Assembly (NCBI GenBank): GCA_964057225.1
Contig: OZ059894.1
Location: 62,001-126,000, forward strand
Length of the DNA stretch: 64,000 nt
Reading direction: 5' to 3'
DNA from: Auanema rhodensis
Lineage: Eukaryota; Nematoda; Chromadorea; Rhabditida; Rhabditidae
Below are positions 1 to 12,496 of the stretch, in pieces. The notes under the pieces are model-generated. The model made no database searches. It was given only the letters and a program-made list of their open reading frames with translations, and was not told the origin of the DNA. The position numbers and the translations under genes were made by a program. Numbering within the stretch: position 1 is the stretch's first letter; every line of letters starts with the position of its first letter.

Positions 1-90
1 GTTACCATGAAGCAATATCAATAAAAATTCGTTTTTAGACTAATATGGACATGGGGAATCTAATTTTGAAAACCGCATCTCTTTATCTTT

Positions 91-96
91 CACGTG
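91..96. other. First CACGTG motif of the monomer, within a 10-bp palindrome
   Basis: TTCACGTGAA at 89-98 is a perfect palindrome with a CACGTG (E-box/G-box type) core. It recurs once per monomer. In many units, mainly from about 23 kb rightward, C91 is T (TTTTACGTG), which removes the hexamer. Other units lose it through C93T (CATGTG, e.g. near 34911, 35791, 38790) or G94A (ACATG, e.g. near 43013, 52509, 57094). CACGTG is a known target core of bHLH and bHLH-zip factors in general; binding here is only a possibility. Confidence 0.6.
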
Positions 97-122
97 AAGC
101 GAGTTACATACCAAGTGCACAT

Positions 123-128
123 CACGTG
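123..128. other. Second CACGTG motif of the monomer, nearly invariant
   Basis: The hexamer lies 32 bp downstream of the first one, in the context CATCACGTGTAC. On reading the whole array I found it intact in essentially every unit. The clear exceptions are CACATG at about 18603 and 21721, which share a linked downstream change and look like copies of one event. The array's right end is broken inside this same motif in the last unit (62404). A protein-binding role is inference. Confidence 0.6.
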
Positions 129-132
129 TACA

Positions 133-152
133 TTTAATTAGCATAAATTAAA
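133..152. repeat. AT-rich inverted repeat within the monomer
   Basis: TTTAATT (133-139) and AATTAAA (146-152) are perfect reverse complements separated by the 6-base loop AGCATA. The structure recurs in nearly every unit. Rare breaks are near 21385 and 21561 (TTTGCAT), 27893, 41295, 44814, and 52037 with 58197 (TTCGCA). It could extrude a small cruciform or hairpin, or serve as a dyad binding site. Only the symmetry itself is observed. Confidence 0.6.
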
Positions 153-172
153 GTTCACGTAAATTTCAAAGT

Positions 173-185
173 CATGGTTACCATG
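173..185. repeat. 13-bp dyad CATGGT-T-ACCATG across each monomer boundary
   Basis: Arms of six bases flank a single central T, spanning the last four bases of one unit and the first nine of the next. The dyad is conserved in most units. It is weakened by AAACC-allele units (G9A), by ACCTTG units (near 54194, 54370, 55778, 60000, 60176), by ACCATCC units (57002, 61402) and by GGATACC units (52602, 58762). Its strong symmetry makes it a candidate protein site or break site. Function is unknown. Confidence 0.55.
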
Positions 186-1760
186 CACCAATATCAATAA
201 AAATTTGTTTTTAGACTAATATGGACATGGGGAATCTAATTTTGAAAACCGCATCTCTTTATCTTTCACGTGAAGCGAGTTACATACCAAGTGCACATCA
301 CGTGTACATTTAATTAGCATAAATTAAAGTTCACGTAAATTTCAAAGTCATGGTTACCATGAACCAATATCAATCAAAATTTGTTTTTAGACTAATATGG
401 ACATGGGGAATCTAATTTTGAAAACCGCATCTCTTTATCTTTCACGTGAAGCGAGTTACATACCAAGTGCACATCACGTGTACATTTAATTAGCATAAAT
501 TAAAGTTCACGTAAATTTCAAAGTCATGGTTACCATGAACCAATATCAATAAAAATTTGTTTTTAGACTAATATGGACATGGGGAATCTAATTTTCAAAA
601 CCGCATCTCTTTATCTTTCACGTGAAGCGAGTTACATACCAAGTGCACATCACGTGTACATTTAATTAGCATAAATTAAAGTTCACGTAAATTTCAAAGT
701 CATGGTTACCATGCACCAATATCAATAAAAATTTGTTTTTAGACTAATATGGACATGGGGAATCTAATTTTGAAAACCGCATCTCTTTATCTTTCACGTG
801 AAGCGAGTTACATACCAAGTGCACATCACGTGTACATTTAATTAGCATAAATTAAAGTTCACGTAAATTTCAAAGTCATGGTTACCATAAACCAATATCA
901 ATAAAAATTTGTTTTTAGACTAATATGGACATGGGGAATCTAATTTTGAAAACCGCATCTCTTTATCTTTCACGTGAAGCGAGTTACATACCAAGTGCAC
1001 ATCACGTGTACATTTAATTAGCATAAATTAAAGTTCACGTAAATTTCAAAGTCATGGTTACCATGAAGCAATATCAATAAAAATTTGTTTTTAGACTAAT
1101 ATGGACATGGGGAATCTAATTTTGAAAACCGCATCTCTTCATCTTTCACGTGAAGCGAGTTACATACCAAGTGCACATCACGTGTACATTTAATTAGCAT
1201 AAATTAAAGTTCACGTAAATTTCAAAGTCATGGTTACCATGAACCAATATCAAAAAAAATTTGTTTTTAGACTAATATGGACATGGGGAATCTAATTTTG
1301 AAAACCGCATCTCTTTATCTTTCACGTGAAGCGAGTTACATACCAAGTGCACATCACGTGTACATTTAATTAGCATAAATTAAAGTTCACGTAAATTTCA
1401 AAGTCATGGTTACCATGCACCAATATCAATAAAAATTTGTTTTTAGACTAATATGGACATGGGGAATCTAATTTTGAAAACCGCATCTCTTTATCTTTCA
1501 CGTGAAGCGAGTTACATACCAAGTGCACATCACGTGTACATTTAATTAGCATAAATTAAAGTTCACGTAAATTTCAAAGTCATGGTTACCATGAAGCAAT
1601 ATCAATAAAAATTTGTTTTTAGACTAATATGGACATGGGGAATCTAATTTTGAAAACCGCATCTCTTTATCTTTCACGTGAAGCGAGTTACATACCAAGT
1701 GCACATCACGTGTACATTTAATTAGCATAAATTAAAGTTCACGTAAATTTCAAAGTCATG

Positions 1761-3168
1761 GTTACCATGAACCAATATCAATAAAAATTTGTTTTTAGAC
1801 TAATATGGACATGTGGAATCTAATTTGGAAAACCGCATCTCTTTATCTTTCACGTGAAGCGAGTTACATACCAAGTGCACATCACGTGTACATTTAATTA
1901 GCATAAATTAAAGTTCACGTAAATTTCAAAGTCATGGTTACCATGAACCCATATCAATAAAAATTTGTTTTTAGACTAATATGGACATGGGGAATCTAAT
2001 TTTGAAAACCGCATCTCTTTATCTTTCACGTGAAGCGAGTTACATACCAAGTGCACATCACGTGTACATTTAATTAGCATAAATTAAAGTTCACGTAAAT
2101 TTCAAAGTCATGGTTACCATAAACCAATATCAATAAAAATTTGTTTTTAGACTAATATGGACATGGGGAATCTAATTTTGAAAACCGCATCTCTTTATCT
2201 TTCACGTGAAGCGAGTTACATACCAAGTGCACATCACGTGTACATTTAATTAGCATAAATTAAAGTTCACGTAAATTTCAAAGTCATGGTTACCATGAAG
2301 CAATATCAATAAAAATTTGTTTTTAGACTAATATGGACATGGGGAATCTAATTTTGAAAACCGCATCTCTTTATCTTTCACGTGAAGCGAGTTACATACC
2401 AAGTGCACATCACGTGTACATTTAATTAGCATAAATTAAAGTTCACGTAAATTTCAAAGTCATGGTTACCATGAACCAATATCAATAAAAATTTGTTTTT
2501 AGACTAATATGGACATGTGGAATCTAATTTGGAAAACCGCATCTCTTTATCTTTCACGTGAAGCGAGTTACATACCAAGTGCACATCACGTGTACATTTA
2601 ATTAGCATAAATTAAAGTTCACGTAAATTTCAAAGTCATGGTTACCATGAACCCATATCAATAAAAATTTGTTTTTAGACTAATATGGACATGGGGAATC
2701 TAATTTTGAAAACCGCATCTCTTTATCTTTCACGTGAAGCGAGTTACATACCAAGTGCACATCACGTGTACATTTAATTAGCATAAATTAAAGTTCACGT
2801 AAATTTCAAAGTCATGGTTACCATAAACCAATATCAATAAAAATTTGTTTTTAGACTAATATGGACATGGGGAATCTAATTTTGAAAACCGCATCTCTTT
2901 ATCTTTCACGTGAAGCGAGTTACATACCAAGTGCACATCACGTGTACATTTAATTAGCATAAATTAAAGTTCACGTAAATTTCAAAGTCATGGTTACCAT
3001 GAAGCAATATCAATAAAAATTTGTTTTTAGACTAATATGGACATGGGGAATCTAATTTTGAAAACCGCATCTCTTTATCTTTCACGTGAAGCGAGTTACA
3101 TACCAAGTGCACATCACGTGTACATTTAATTAGCATAAATTAAAGTTCACGTAAATTTCAAAGTCATG
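1761..3168 (+). repeat. Tandem duplication of a 4-monomer block (704 bp)
   Basis: Units at 1761-2464 and 2465-3168 carry the same order of private variants: ATGTGG with TTTGG, then GAACCC, then the AAACC allele, then the GAAGC allele. The offset is exactly 704 bp, four monomers. Such local copying is expected from unequal exchange or replication slippage in satellite arrays. Confidence 0.85.
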
Positions 3169-6100
3169 GTTACCATGAACCAATATCAAAAAAAATTTGT
3201 TTTTAGACTAATATGGACATGGGGAATCTAATTTTGAAAACCGCATCTCTTTATCTTTCACGTGAAGCGAGTTACATACCAAGTGCACATCACGTGTACA
3301 TTTAATTAGCATAAATTAAAGTTCACGTAAATTTCAAAGTCATGGTTACCATGCACCAATATCAATAAAAATTTGTTTTTAGACTAATATGGACATGGGG
3401 AATCTAATTTTGAAAACCGCATCTCTTTATCTTTCACGTGAAGCGAGTTACATACCAAGTGCACATCACGTGTACATTTAATTAGCATAAATTAAAGTTC
3501 ACGTAAATTTCAAAGTCATGGTTACCATGAAGCAATATCAATAAAAATTTGTTTTTAGACTAATATGGACATGGGGAATCTAATTTTGAAAACCGCATCT
3601 CTTTATCTTTCACGTGAAGCGAGTTACATACCAAGTGCACATCACGTGTACATTTAATTAGCATAAATTAAAGTTCACGTAAATTTCAAAGTCATGGTTA
3701 CCATGAACCAATATCAATGAAAATTTGTTTTTAGACTAATATGGACATGGGGAATCTAATTTTGAAAACCGCATTTCTTTATCTTTCACGTGAAGCGAGT
3801 TACATACTAAGTGCACATCACGTGTACATTTAATTAGCATAAATTAAAGTTCACGTAAATTTCAAAGTCATGGTTACCATGAACCAATATCAATAAAAAT
3901 TTGTTTTTAGACTAATATGGACATGGGGAATCTAATTTTGGAAACCGCATCTCTTTATCTTTCACGTGAAGCGAGTTACATACCAAGTGCACATCACGTG
4001 TACATTTAATTAGCATAAATTAAAGTTCACGTAAATTTCAAAGTCATGGTTACCATGAACCAATATCAATAAAAATTTGTTTTTAGACTAATATGGACAT
4101 GGGGAATCTAATTTTGAAAACCGCATCTCTTTATCTTTCACGTGAAGCGAGTTACATACCAAGTGCACATCACGTGTACATTTAATTAGCATAAATTAAA
4201 GTTCACGTAAATTTCAAAGTCATGGTTACCATGAACCAATATCAATAAAAATTTGTTTTTAGACTAATATGGACATGGGGAATCTAATTTTGAAAACCGC
4301 ATCTCTTTATCTTTCACGTGAAGCGAGTTACATACCAAGTGCACATCACGTGTACATTTAATTAGCATAAATTAAAGTTCACGTAAATTTCAAAGTCATG
4401 GTTACCATGCACCAATATCAATAAAAATTTGTTTTTAGACTAATATGGACATGGGGAATCTAATTTTGAAAACCGCATCTCTTTATCTTTCACGTGAAGC
4501 GAGTTACATACCAAGTGCACATCACGTGTACATTTAATTAGCATAAATTAAAGTTCACGTAAATTTCAAAGTCATGGTTACCATAAACCAATATCAATAA
4601 AAATTTGTTTTTAGACTAATATGGACATGGGGAATCTAATTTTGAAAACCGCATCTCTTTATCTTTCACGTGAAGCGAGTTACATACCAAGTGCACATCA
4701 CGTGTACATTTAATTAGCATAAATTAAAGTTCACGTAAATTTCAAAGTCATGGTTACCATGAAGCAATATCAATAAAAATTTGTTTTTAGACTAATATGG
4801 ACATGGGGAATCTAATTTTGAAAACCGCATCTCTTTATCTTTCACGTGAAGCGAGTTACATACCAAGTGCACATCACGTGTACATTTAATTAGCATAAAT
4901 TAAAGTTCACGTAAATTTCAAAGTCATGGTTACCATGAACCAATATCAATAAAAATTTGTTTTTAGACTAATATGGACATGGGGAATCTAATTTTGAAAA
5001 CCGCATCTCTTTATCTTTCACGTGAAGCGAGTTACATACCAAGTGCACATCACGTGTACATTTAATTAGCATAAATTAAAGTTCACGTAAATTTCAAAGT
5101 CATGGTTACCATGAACCAATATCAATAAAAATTTGTTTTTAGACTAATATGGACATGGGGAATCTAATTTTGAAAACCGCATTTCTTTATCTTTCACGTG
5201 AAGCGAGTTACATACTAAGTGCACATCACGTGTACATTTAATTAGCATAAATTAAAGTTCACGTAAATTTCAAAGTCATGGTTACCATGAAGCAATATCA
5301 ATAAAAATTTGTTTTTAGACTAATATGGACATGGGGAATCTAATTTTGAAAACCGCATCTCTTTATCTTTCACGTGAAGCGAGTTACATACCAAGTGCAC
5401 ATCACGTGTACATTTAATTAGCATAAATTAAAGTTCACGTAAATTTCAAAGTCATGGTTACCATGAACCAATATCAATAAAAATTTGTTTTTAGACTAAT
5501 ATGGACATGGGGAATCTAATTTTGAAAACCGCATTTCTTTATCTTTCACGTGAAGCGAGTTACATACTAAGTGCACATCACGTGTACATTTAATTAGCAT
5601 AAATTAAAGTTCACGTAAATTTCAAAGTCATGGTTACCATGAAGCAATATCAATAAAAATTTGTTTTTAGACTAATATGGACATGGGGAATCTAATTTTG
5701 AAAACCGCATCTCTTTATCTTTCACGTGAAGCGAGTTACATACCAAGTGCACATCACGTGTACATTTAATTAGCATAAATTAAAGTTCACGTAAATTTCA
5801 AAGTCATGGTTACCATGAACCAATATCAATAAAAATTTGTTTTTAGACTAATATGGACATGCGGAATCTAATTTTGAAAACCGCATCTCTTTATCTTTCA
5901 CGTGAAGCGAGTTACATACCAAGTGCACATCACGTGTACATTTAATTAGCATAAATTAAAGTTCACGTAAATTTCAAAGTCATGGTTACCATGAAGCAAT
6001 ATCAATAAAAATTTGTTTTTAGACTAATATGGACATGGGGAATCTAATTTTGAAAACCGCATCTCTTTATCTTTCACGTGAAGCGAGTTACATACCAAGT

Positions 6101-7216
6101 GCACATCACGTGTACATTTAATTAGCATAAATTAAAGTTCACGTAAATTTCAAAGTCATGGTTACCATGCACCAATATCAATAAAAAGTTGTTTTTAGAC
6201 TAATATGGACATGGGGAATCTAATTTTGAAAACCGCATCTCTTTATCTTTCACGTGAAGCGAGTTACATACCAAGTGCACATCACGTGTACATTTAATTA
6301 GCATAAATTAAAGTTCACGTAAATTTCAAAGTCATGGTTACCATGCACCAATATCAATAAAAATTTGTTTTTAGACTAATATGGACATGGGGAATCTAAT
6401 TTTGAAAACCGCATCTCTTTATCTTTCACGTGAAGCGAGTTACATACCAAGTGCACATCACGTGTACATTTAATTAGCATAAATTAAAGTTCACGTAAAT
6501 TTCAAAGTCATGGTTACCATAAACCAATATCAATAAAAATTTGTTTTTAGACTAATATGGACATGGGGAATCTAATTTTGAAAACCGCATCTCTTTATCT
6601 TTCACGTGAAGCGAGTTACATACCAAGTGCACATCACGTGTACATTTAATTAGCATAAATTAAAGTTCACGTAAATTTCAAAGTCATGGTTACCATGAAG
6701 GAATATCAATAAAAATTTGTTTTTAGACTAATATGGACATGGGGAATCTAATTTTGAAAACCGCATCTCTTTATCTTTCACGTGAAGCGAGTTACATACC
6801 AAGTGCACATCACGTGTACATTTAATTAGCATAAATTAAAGTTCACGTAAATTTCAAAGTCATGGTTACCATGAACCAATATCAATAAAAATTTGTTTTT
6901 AGACTAATATGGACATGGGGAATCTAATTTTGAAAACCGCATCTCTTTATCTTTCACGTGAAGCGAGTTACATACCAAGTGCACATCACGTGTACATTTA
7001 ATTAGCATAAATTAAAGTTCACGTAAATTTCAAAGTCATGGTTACCATGAAGGAATATCAATAAAAATTTGTTTTTAGACTAATATGGACATGGGGAATC
7101 TAATTTTGAAAACCGCATCTCTTTATCTTTCACGTGAAGCGAGTTACATACCAAGTGCACATCACGTGTACATTTAATTAGCATAAATTAAAGTTCACGT
7201 AAATTTCAAAGTCATG

Positions 7217-9152
7217 GTTACCATGAACCAATATCAATAAAAATTTGTTTTTAGACTAATATGGACATGCGGAATCTAATTTTGAAAACCGCATCTCTTT
7301 ATCTTTCACGTGAAGCGAGTTACATACCAAGTGCACATCACGTGTACATTTAATTAGCATAAATTAAAGTTCACGTAAATTTCAAAGTCATGGTTACCAT
7401 GAACCAATATCAATAAAAATTTGTTTTTAGACTAATATGGACATGGGGAATCTAATTTTGGAAACCGCATTTCTTTATCTTTCACGTGAAGCGAGTTACA
7501 TACCAAGTGCACATCACGTGTACATTTAATTAGCATAAATTAAAGTTCACGTAAATTTCAAAGTCATGGTTACCATGAAGCAATATCAATAAAAATTTGT
7601 TTTTAGACTAATATGGACATGGGGAATCTAATTTTGAAAACCGCATCTCTTCATCTTTTACGTGAAGCGAGTTACATACCAAGTGCACATCACGTGTACA
7701 TTTAATTAGCATAAATTAAAGTTCACGTAAAATTCAAAGTCATGGTTACCATGCACCAATATCAATAAAAATTTGTTTTTAGACTAATATGGACATGGGG
7801 AATCTAATTTTGAAAACCGCATCTCTTTATCTTTTACGTGAAGCGAGTTACATACCAAGTGCACATCACGTGTACATTTAATTAGCATAAATTAAAGTTC
7901 ACGTAAATTTCAAAGTCATGGTTACCATGAAGCAATATCAATAACAATTCGTTTTTAGACTAATATGGACATGGGGAATCTAATTTTGAAAACCGCATCT
8001 CTTTATCTTTCACGTGAAGCGAGTTACATACCAAGTGCACATCACGTGTACATTTAATTAGCATAAATTAAAGTTCACGTAAATTTCAAAGTCATGGTTA
8101 CCATGCACCAATATCAATAAAAAGTTGTTTTTAGACTAATATGGACATGGGGAATCTAATTTTGAAAACCGCATCTCTTTATCTTTCACGTGAAGCGAGT
8201 TACATACCAAGTGCACATCACGTGTACATTTAATTAGCATAAATTAAAGTTCACGTAAATTTCAAAGTCATGGTTACCATGCACCAATATCAATAAAAAT
8301 TTGTTTTTAGACTAATATGGACATGGGGAATCTAATTTTGAAAACCGCATCTCTTTATCTTTCACGTGAAGCGAGTTACATACCAAGTGCACATCACGTG
8401 TACATTTAATTAGCATAAATTAAAGTTCACGTAAATTTCAAAGTCATGGTTACCATAAACCAATATCAATAAAAATTTGTTTTTAGACTAATATGGACAT
8501 GGGGAATCTAATTTTGAAAACCGCATCTCTTTATCTTTCACGTGAAGCGAGTTACATACCAAGTGCACATCACGTGTACATTTAATTAGCATAAATTAAA
8601 GTTCACGTAAATTTCAAAGTCATGGTTACCATGAAGGAATATCAATAAAAATTTGTTTTTAGACTAATATGGACATGGGGAATCTAATTTTGAAAACCGC
8701 ATCTCTTTATCTTTCACGTGAAGCGAGTTACATACCAAGTGCACATCACGTGTACATTTAATTAGCATAAATTAAAGTTCACGTAAATTTCAAAGTCATG
8801 GTTACCATGAACCAATATCAATAAAAATTTGTTTTTAGACTAATATGGACATGGGGAATCTAATTTTGAAAACCGCATCTCTTTATCTTTCACGTGAAGC
8901 GAGTTACATACCAAGTGCACATCACGTGTACATTTAATTAGCATAAATTAAAGTTCACGTAAATTTCAAAGTCATGGTTACCATGCACCAATATCAATAA
9001 AAATTTGTTTTTAGACTAATATGGACATGGGGAATCTAATTTTGAAAACCGCATCTCTTTATCTTTCACGTGAAGCGAGTTACATACCAAGTGCACATCA
9101 CGTGTACATTTAATTAGCATAAATTAAAGTTCACGTAAATTTCAAAGTCATG
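7217..9152 (+). repeat. 11-monomer block, copy 1
   Basis: This block matches 10209-12144 unit for unit at an offset of 2,992 bp (17 monomers). Shared markers, in order: ATGCGG, TTTGG with GCATTT, CTTCATCTTTTACG with AAAATTC, TTTTACG, AACAATTCG, AAAGTTG, GCACC, AAACC, GAAGG, GAACC, GCACC. Six different units (9153-10208) separate the two copies, so the copied segment was longer or later rearranged. A related part (6161-7040) carries the same AAAGTTG to GAAGG run 11 units to the left. Confidence 0.85.
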
Positions 9153-10208
9153 GTTACCATGAAGCAATATCAATAAAAATTTGTTTTTAGACTAATATGG
9201 ACATGGGGAATCTAATTTTAAAAACCGCATCTCTTTATCTTTCACGTGAAGCGAGTTACATACCAAGTGCACATCACGTGTACATTTAATTAGCATAAAT
9301 TAAAGTTCACGTAAATTTCAAAGTCATGGTTACCATGAACCAATATCAAAAAAAATTTGTTTTTAGACTAATATGGACATGGGGAATCTAATTTTGAAAA
9401 CCGCATCTCTTTATCTTTCACGTGAAGCGAGTTACATACCAAGTGCACATCACGTGTACATTTAATTAGCATAAATTAAAGTTCACGTAAATTTCAAAGT
9501 CATGGTTACCATGCACCAATATCAATAAAAATTTGTTTTTAGACTAATATGGACATGGGGAATCTAATTTTGAAAACCGCATCTCTTTATCTTTCACGTG
9601 AAGCGAGTTACATACCAAGTGCACATCACGTGTACATTTAATTAGCATAAATTAAAGTTCACGTAAATTTCAAAGTCATGGTTACCATGAAGCAATATCA
9701 ATAAAAATTTGTTTTTAGACTAATATGGACATGGGGAATCTAATTTTGAAAACCGCATCTCTTTATCTTTCACGTGAAGCGAGTTACATACCAAGTGCAC
9801 ATCACGTGTACATTTAATTAGCATAAATTAAAGTTCACGTAAATTTCAAAGTCATGGTTACCATGAACCAATATCAATAAAAATTTGTTTTTAGACTAAT
9901 ATGGACATGGGGAATCTAATTTTGAAAACCGCATTTCTTTATCTTTCACGTGAAGCGAGTTACATACTAAGTGCACATCACGTGTACATTTAATTAGCAT
10001 AAATTAAAGTTCACGTAAATTTCAAAGTCATGGTTACCATGAAGCAATATCAATAAAAATTTGTTTTTAGACTAATATGGACATGGGGAATCTAATTTTG
10101 AAAACCGCATCTCTTTATCTTTCACGTGAAGCGAGTTACATACCAAGTGCACATCACGTGTACATTTAATTAGCATAAATTAAAGTTCACGTAAATTTCA
10201 AAGTCATG

Positions 10209-12144
10209 GTTACCATGAACCAATATCAATAAAAATTTGTTTTTAGACTAATATGGACATGCGGAATCTAATTTTGAAAACCGCATCTCTTTATCTTTCA
10301 CGTGAAGCGAGTTACATACCAAGTGCACATCACGTGTACATTTAATTAGCATAAATTAAAGTTCACGTAAATTTCAAAGTCATGGTTACCATGAACCAAT
10401 ATCAATAAAAATTTGTTTTTAGACTAATATGGACATGGGGAATCTAATTTTGGAAACCGCATTTCTTTATCTTTCACGTGAAGCGAGTTACATACCAAGT
10501 GCACATCACGTGTACATTTAATTAGCATAAATTAAAGTTCACGTAAATTTCAAAGTCATGGTTACCATGAAGCAATATCAATAAAAATTTGTTTTTAGAC
10601 TAATATGGACATGGGGAATCTAATTTTGAAAACCGCATCTCTTCATCTTTTACGTGAAGCGAGTTACATACCAAGTGCACATCACGTGTACATTTAATTA
10701 GCATAAATTAAAGTTCACGTAAAATTCAAAGTCATGGTTACCATGCACCAATATCAATAAAAATTTGTTTTTAGACTAATATGGACATGGGGAATCTAAT
10801 TTTGAAAACCGCATCTCTTTATCTTTTACGTGAAGCGAGTTACATACCAAGTGCACATCACGTGTACATTTAATTAGCATAAATTAAAGTTCACGTAAAT
10901 TTCAAAGTCATGGTTACCATGAAGCAATATCAATAACAATTCGTTTTTAGACTAATATGGACATGGGGAATCTAATTTTGAAAACCGCATCTCTTTATCT
11001 TTCACGTGAAGCGAGTTACATACCAAGTGCACATCACGTGTACATTTAATTAGCATAAATTAAAGTTCACGTAAATTTCAAAGTCATGGTTACCATGCAC
11101 CAATATCAATAAAAAGTTGTTTTTAGACTAATATGGACATGGGGAATCTAATTTTGAAAACCGCATCTCTTTATCTTTCACGTGAAGCGAGTTACATACC
11201 AAGTGCACATCACGTGTACATTTAATTAGCATAAATTAAAGTTCACGTAAATTTCAAAGTCATGGTTACCATGCACCAATATCAATAAAAATTTGTTTTT
11301 AGACTAATATGGACATGGGGAATCTAATTTTGAAAACCGCATCTCTTTATCTTTCACGTGAAGCGAGTTACATACCAAGTGCACATCACGTGTACATTTA
11401 ATTAGCATAAATTAAAGTTCACGTAAATTTCAAAGTCATGGTTACCATAAACCAATATCAATAAAAATTTGTTTTTAGACTAATATGGACATGGGGAATC
11501 TAATTTTGAAAACCGCATCTCTTTATCTTTCACGTGAAGCGAGTTACATACCAAGTGCACATCACGTGTACATTTAATTAGCATAAATTAAAGTTCACGT
11601 AAATTTCAAAGTCATGGTTACCATGAAGGAATATCAATAAAAATTTGTTTTTAGACTAATATGGACATGGGGAATCTAATTTTGAAAACCGCATCTCTTT
11701 ATCTTTCACGTGAAGCGAGTTACATACCAAGTGCACATCACGTGTACATTTAATTAGCATAAATTAAAGTTCACGTAAATTTCAAAGTCATGGTTACCAT
11801 GAACCAATATCAATAAAAATTTGTTTTTAGACTAATATGGACATGGGGAATCTAATTTTGAAAACCGCATCTCTTTATCTTTCACGTGAAGCGAGTTACA
11901 TACCAAGTGCACATCACGTGTACATTTAATTAGCATAAATTAAAGTTCACGTAAATTTCAAAGTCATGGTTACCATGCACCAATATCAATAAAAATTTGT
12001 TTTTAGACTAATATGGACATGGGGAATCTAATTTTGAAAACCGCATCTCTTTATCTTTCACGTGAAGCGAGTTACATACCAAGTGCACATCACGTGTACA
12101 TTTAATTAGCATAAATTAAAGTTCACGTAAATTTCAAAGTCATG
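10209..12144 (+). repeat. 11-monomer block, copy 2
   Basis: This is the second copy of the block at 7217-9152, displaced by 17 monomers. By eye, all diagnostic alleles agree, including the rare AACAATTCG unit at 10913 and the AAAGTTG unit at 11089. Near identity of 1.9 kb in two places points to a recent event. Confidence 0.85.
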
Positions 12145-12496
12145 GTTACCATGAAGCAATATCAATAAAAATTCGTTTTTAGACTAATATGGACATGGGG
12201 AATCTAATTTTGAAAACCGCATCTCTTTATCTTTCACGTGAAGCGAGTTACATACCAAGTGCACATCACGTGTACATTTAATTAGCATAAATTAAAGTTC
12301 ACGTAAATTTCAAAGTCATGGTTACCATGAAGCAATATCAATAAAAATTTGTTTTTAGACTAATATGGACATGGGGAATCTAATTTTGAAAACCGCATCT
12401 CTTTATCTTTCACGTGAAGCGAGTTACATACCAAGTGCACATCACGTGTACATTTAATTAGCATAAATTAAAGTTCACGTAAATTTCAAAGTCATG

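Larger units (their letters stand above)
1..176 (+). repeat. Reference monomer of the satellite (unit 1)
   Basis: This unit defines the numbering used in the other entries. It contains two CACGTG hexamers (91-96, inside a 10-bp perfect palindrome at 89-98, and 123-128), a GTGCAC palindrome at 115-120, an AT-rich inverted repeat (133-139 with 146-152), an AATAAA at 20-25, and A/T tracts near 23-36, 64-72 and 161-170. It carries the GAAGC allele at 9-13 and a C at 30 (AATTCG instead of AATTTG), a variant also seen at 12145 and, with a further change, at 7921 and 10913. The most common alleles at 9-13 across the array are GAACC and GCACC, then GAAGC, AAACC and GAAGG. The register is arbitrary: the window happens to begin at GTTACC. 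Confidence 0.95.

Noticed and set aside
1-176. CENP-B box in the monomer
   Set aside because: No match to the core TTCG....A..CGGG pattern on either strand. The ACGTGAAGCGAG stretch only superficially recalls it.
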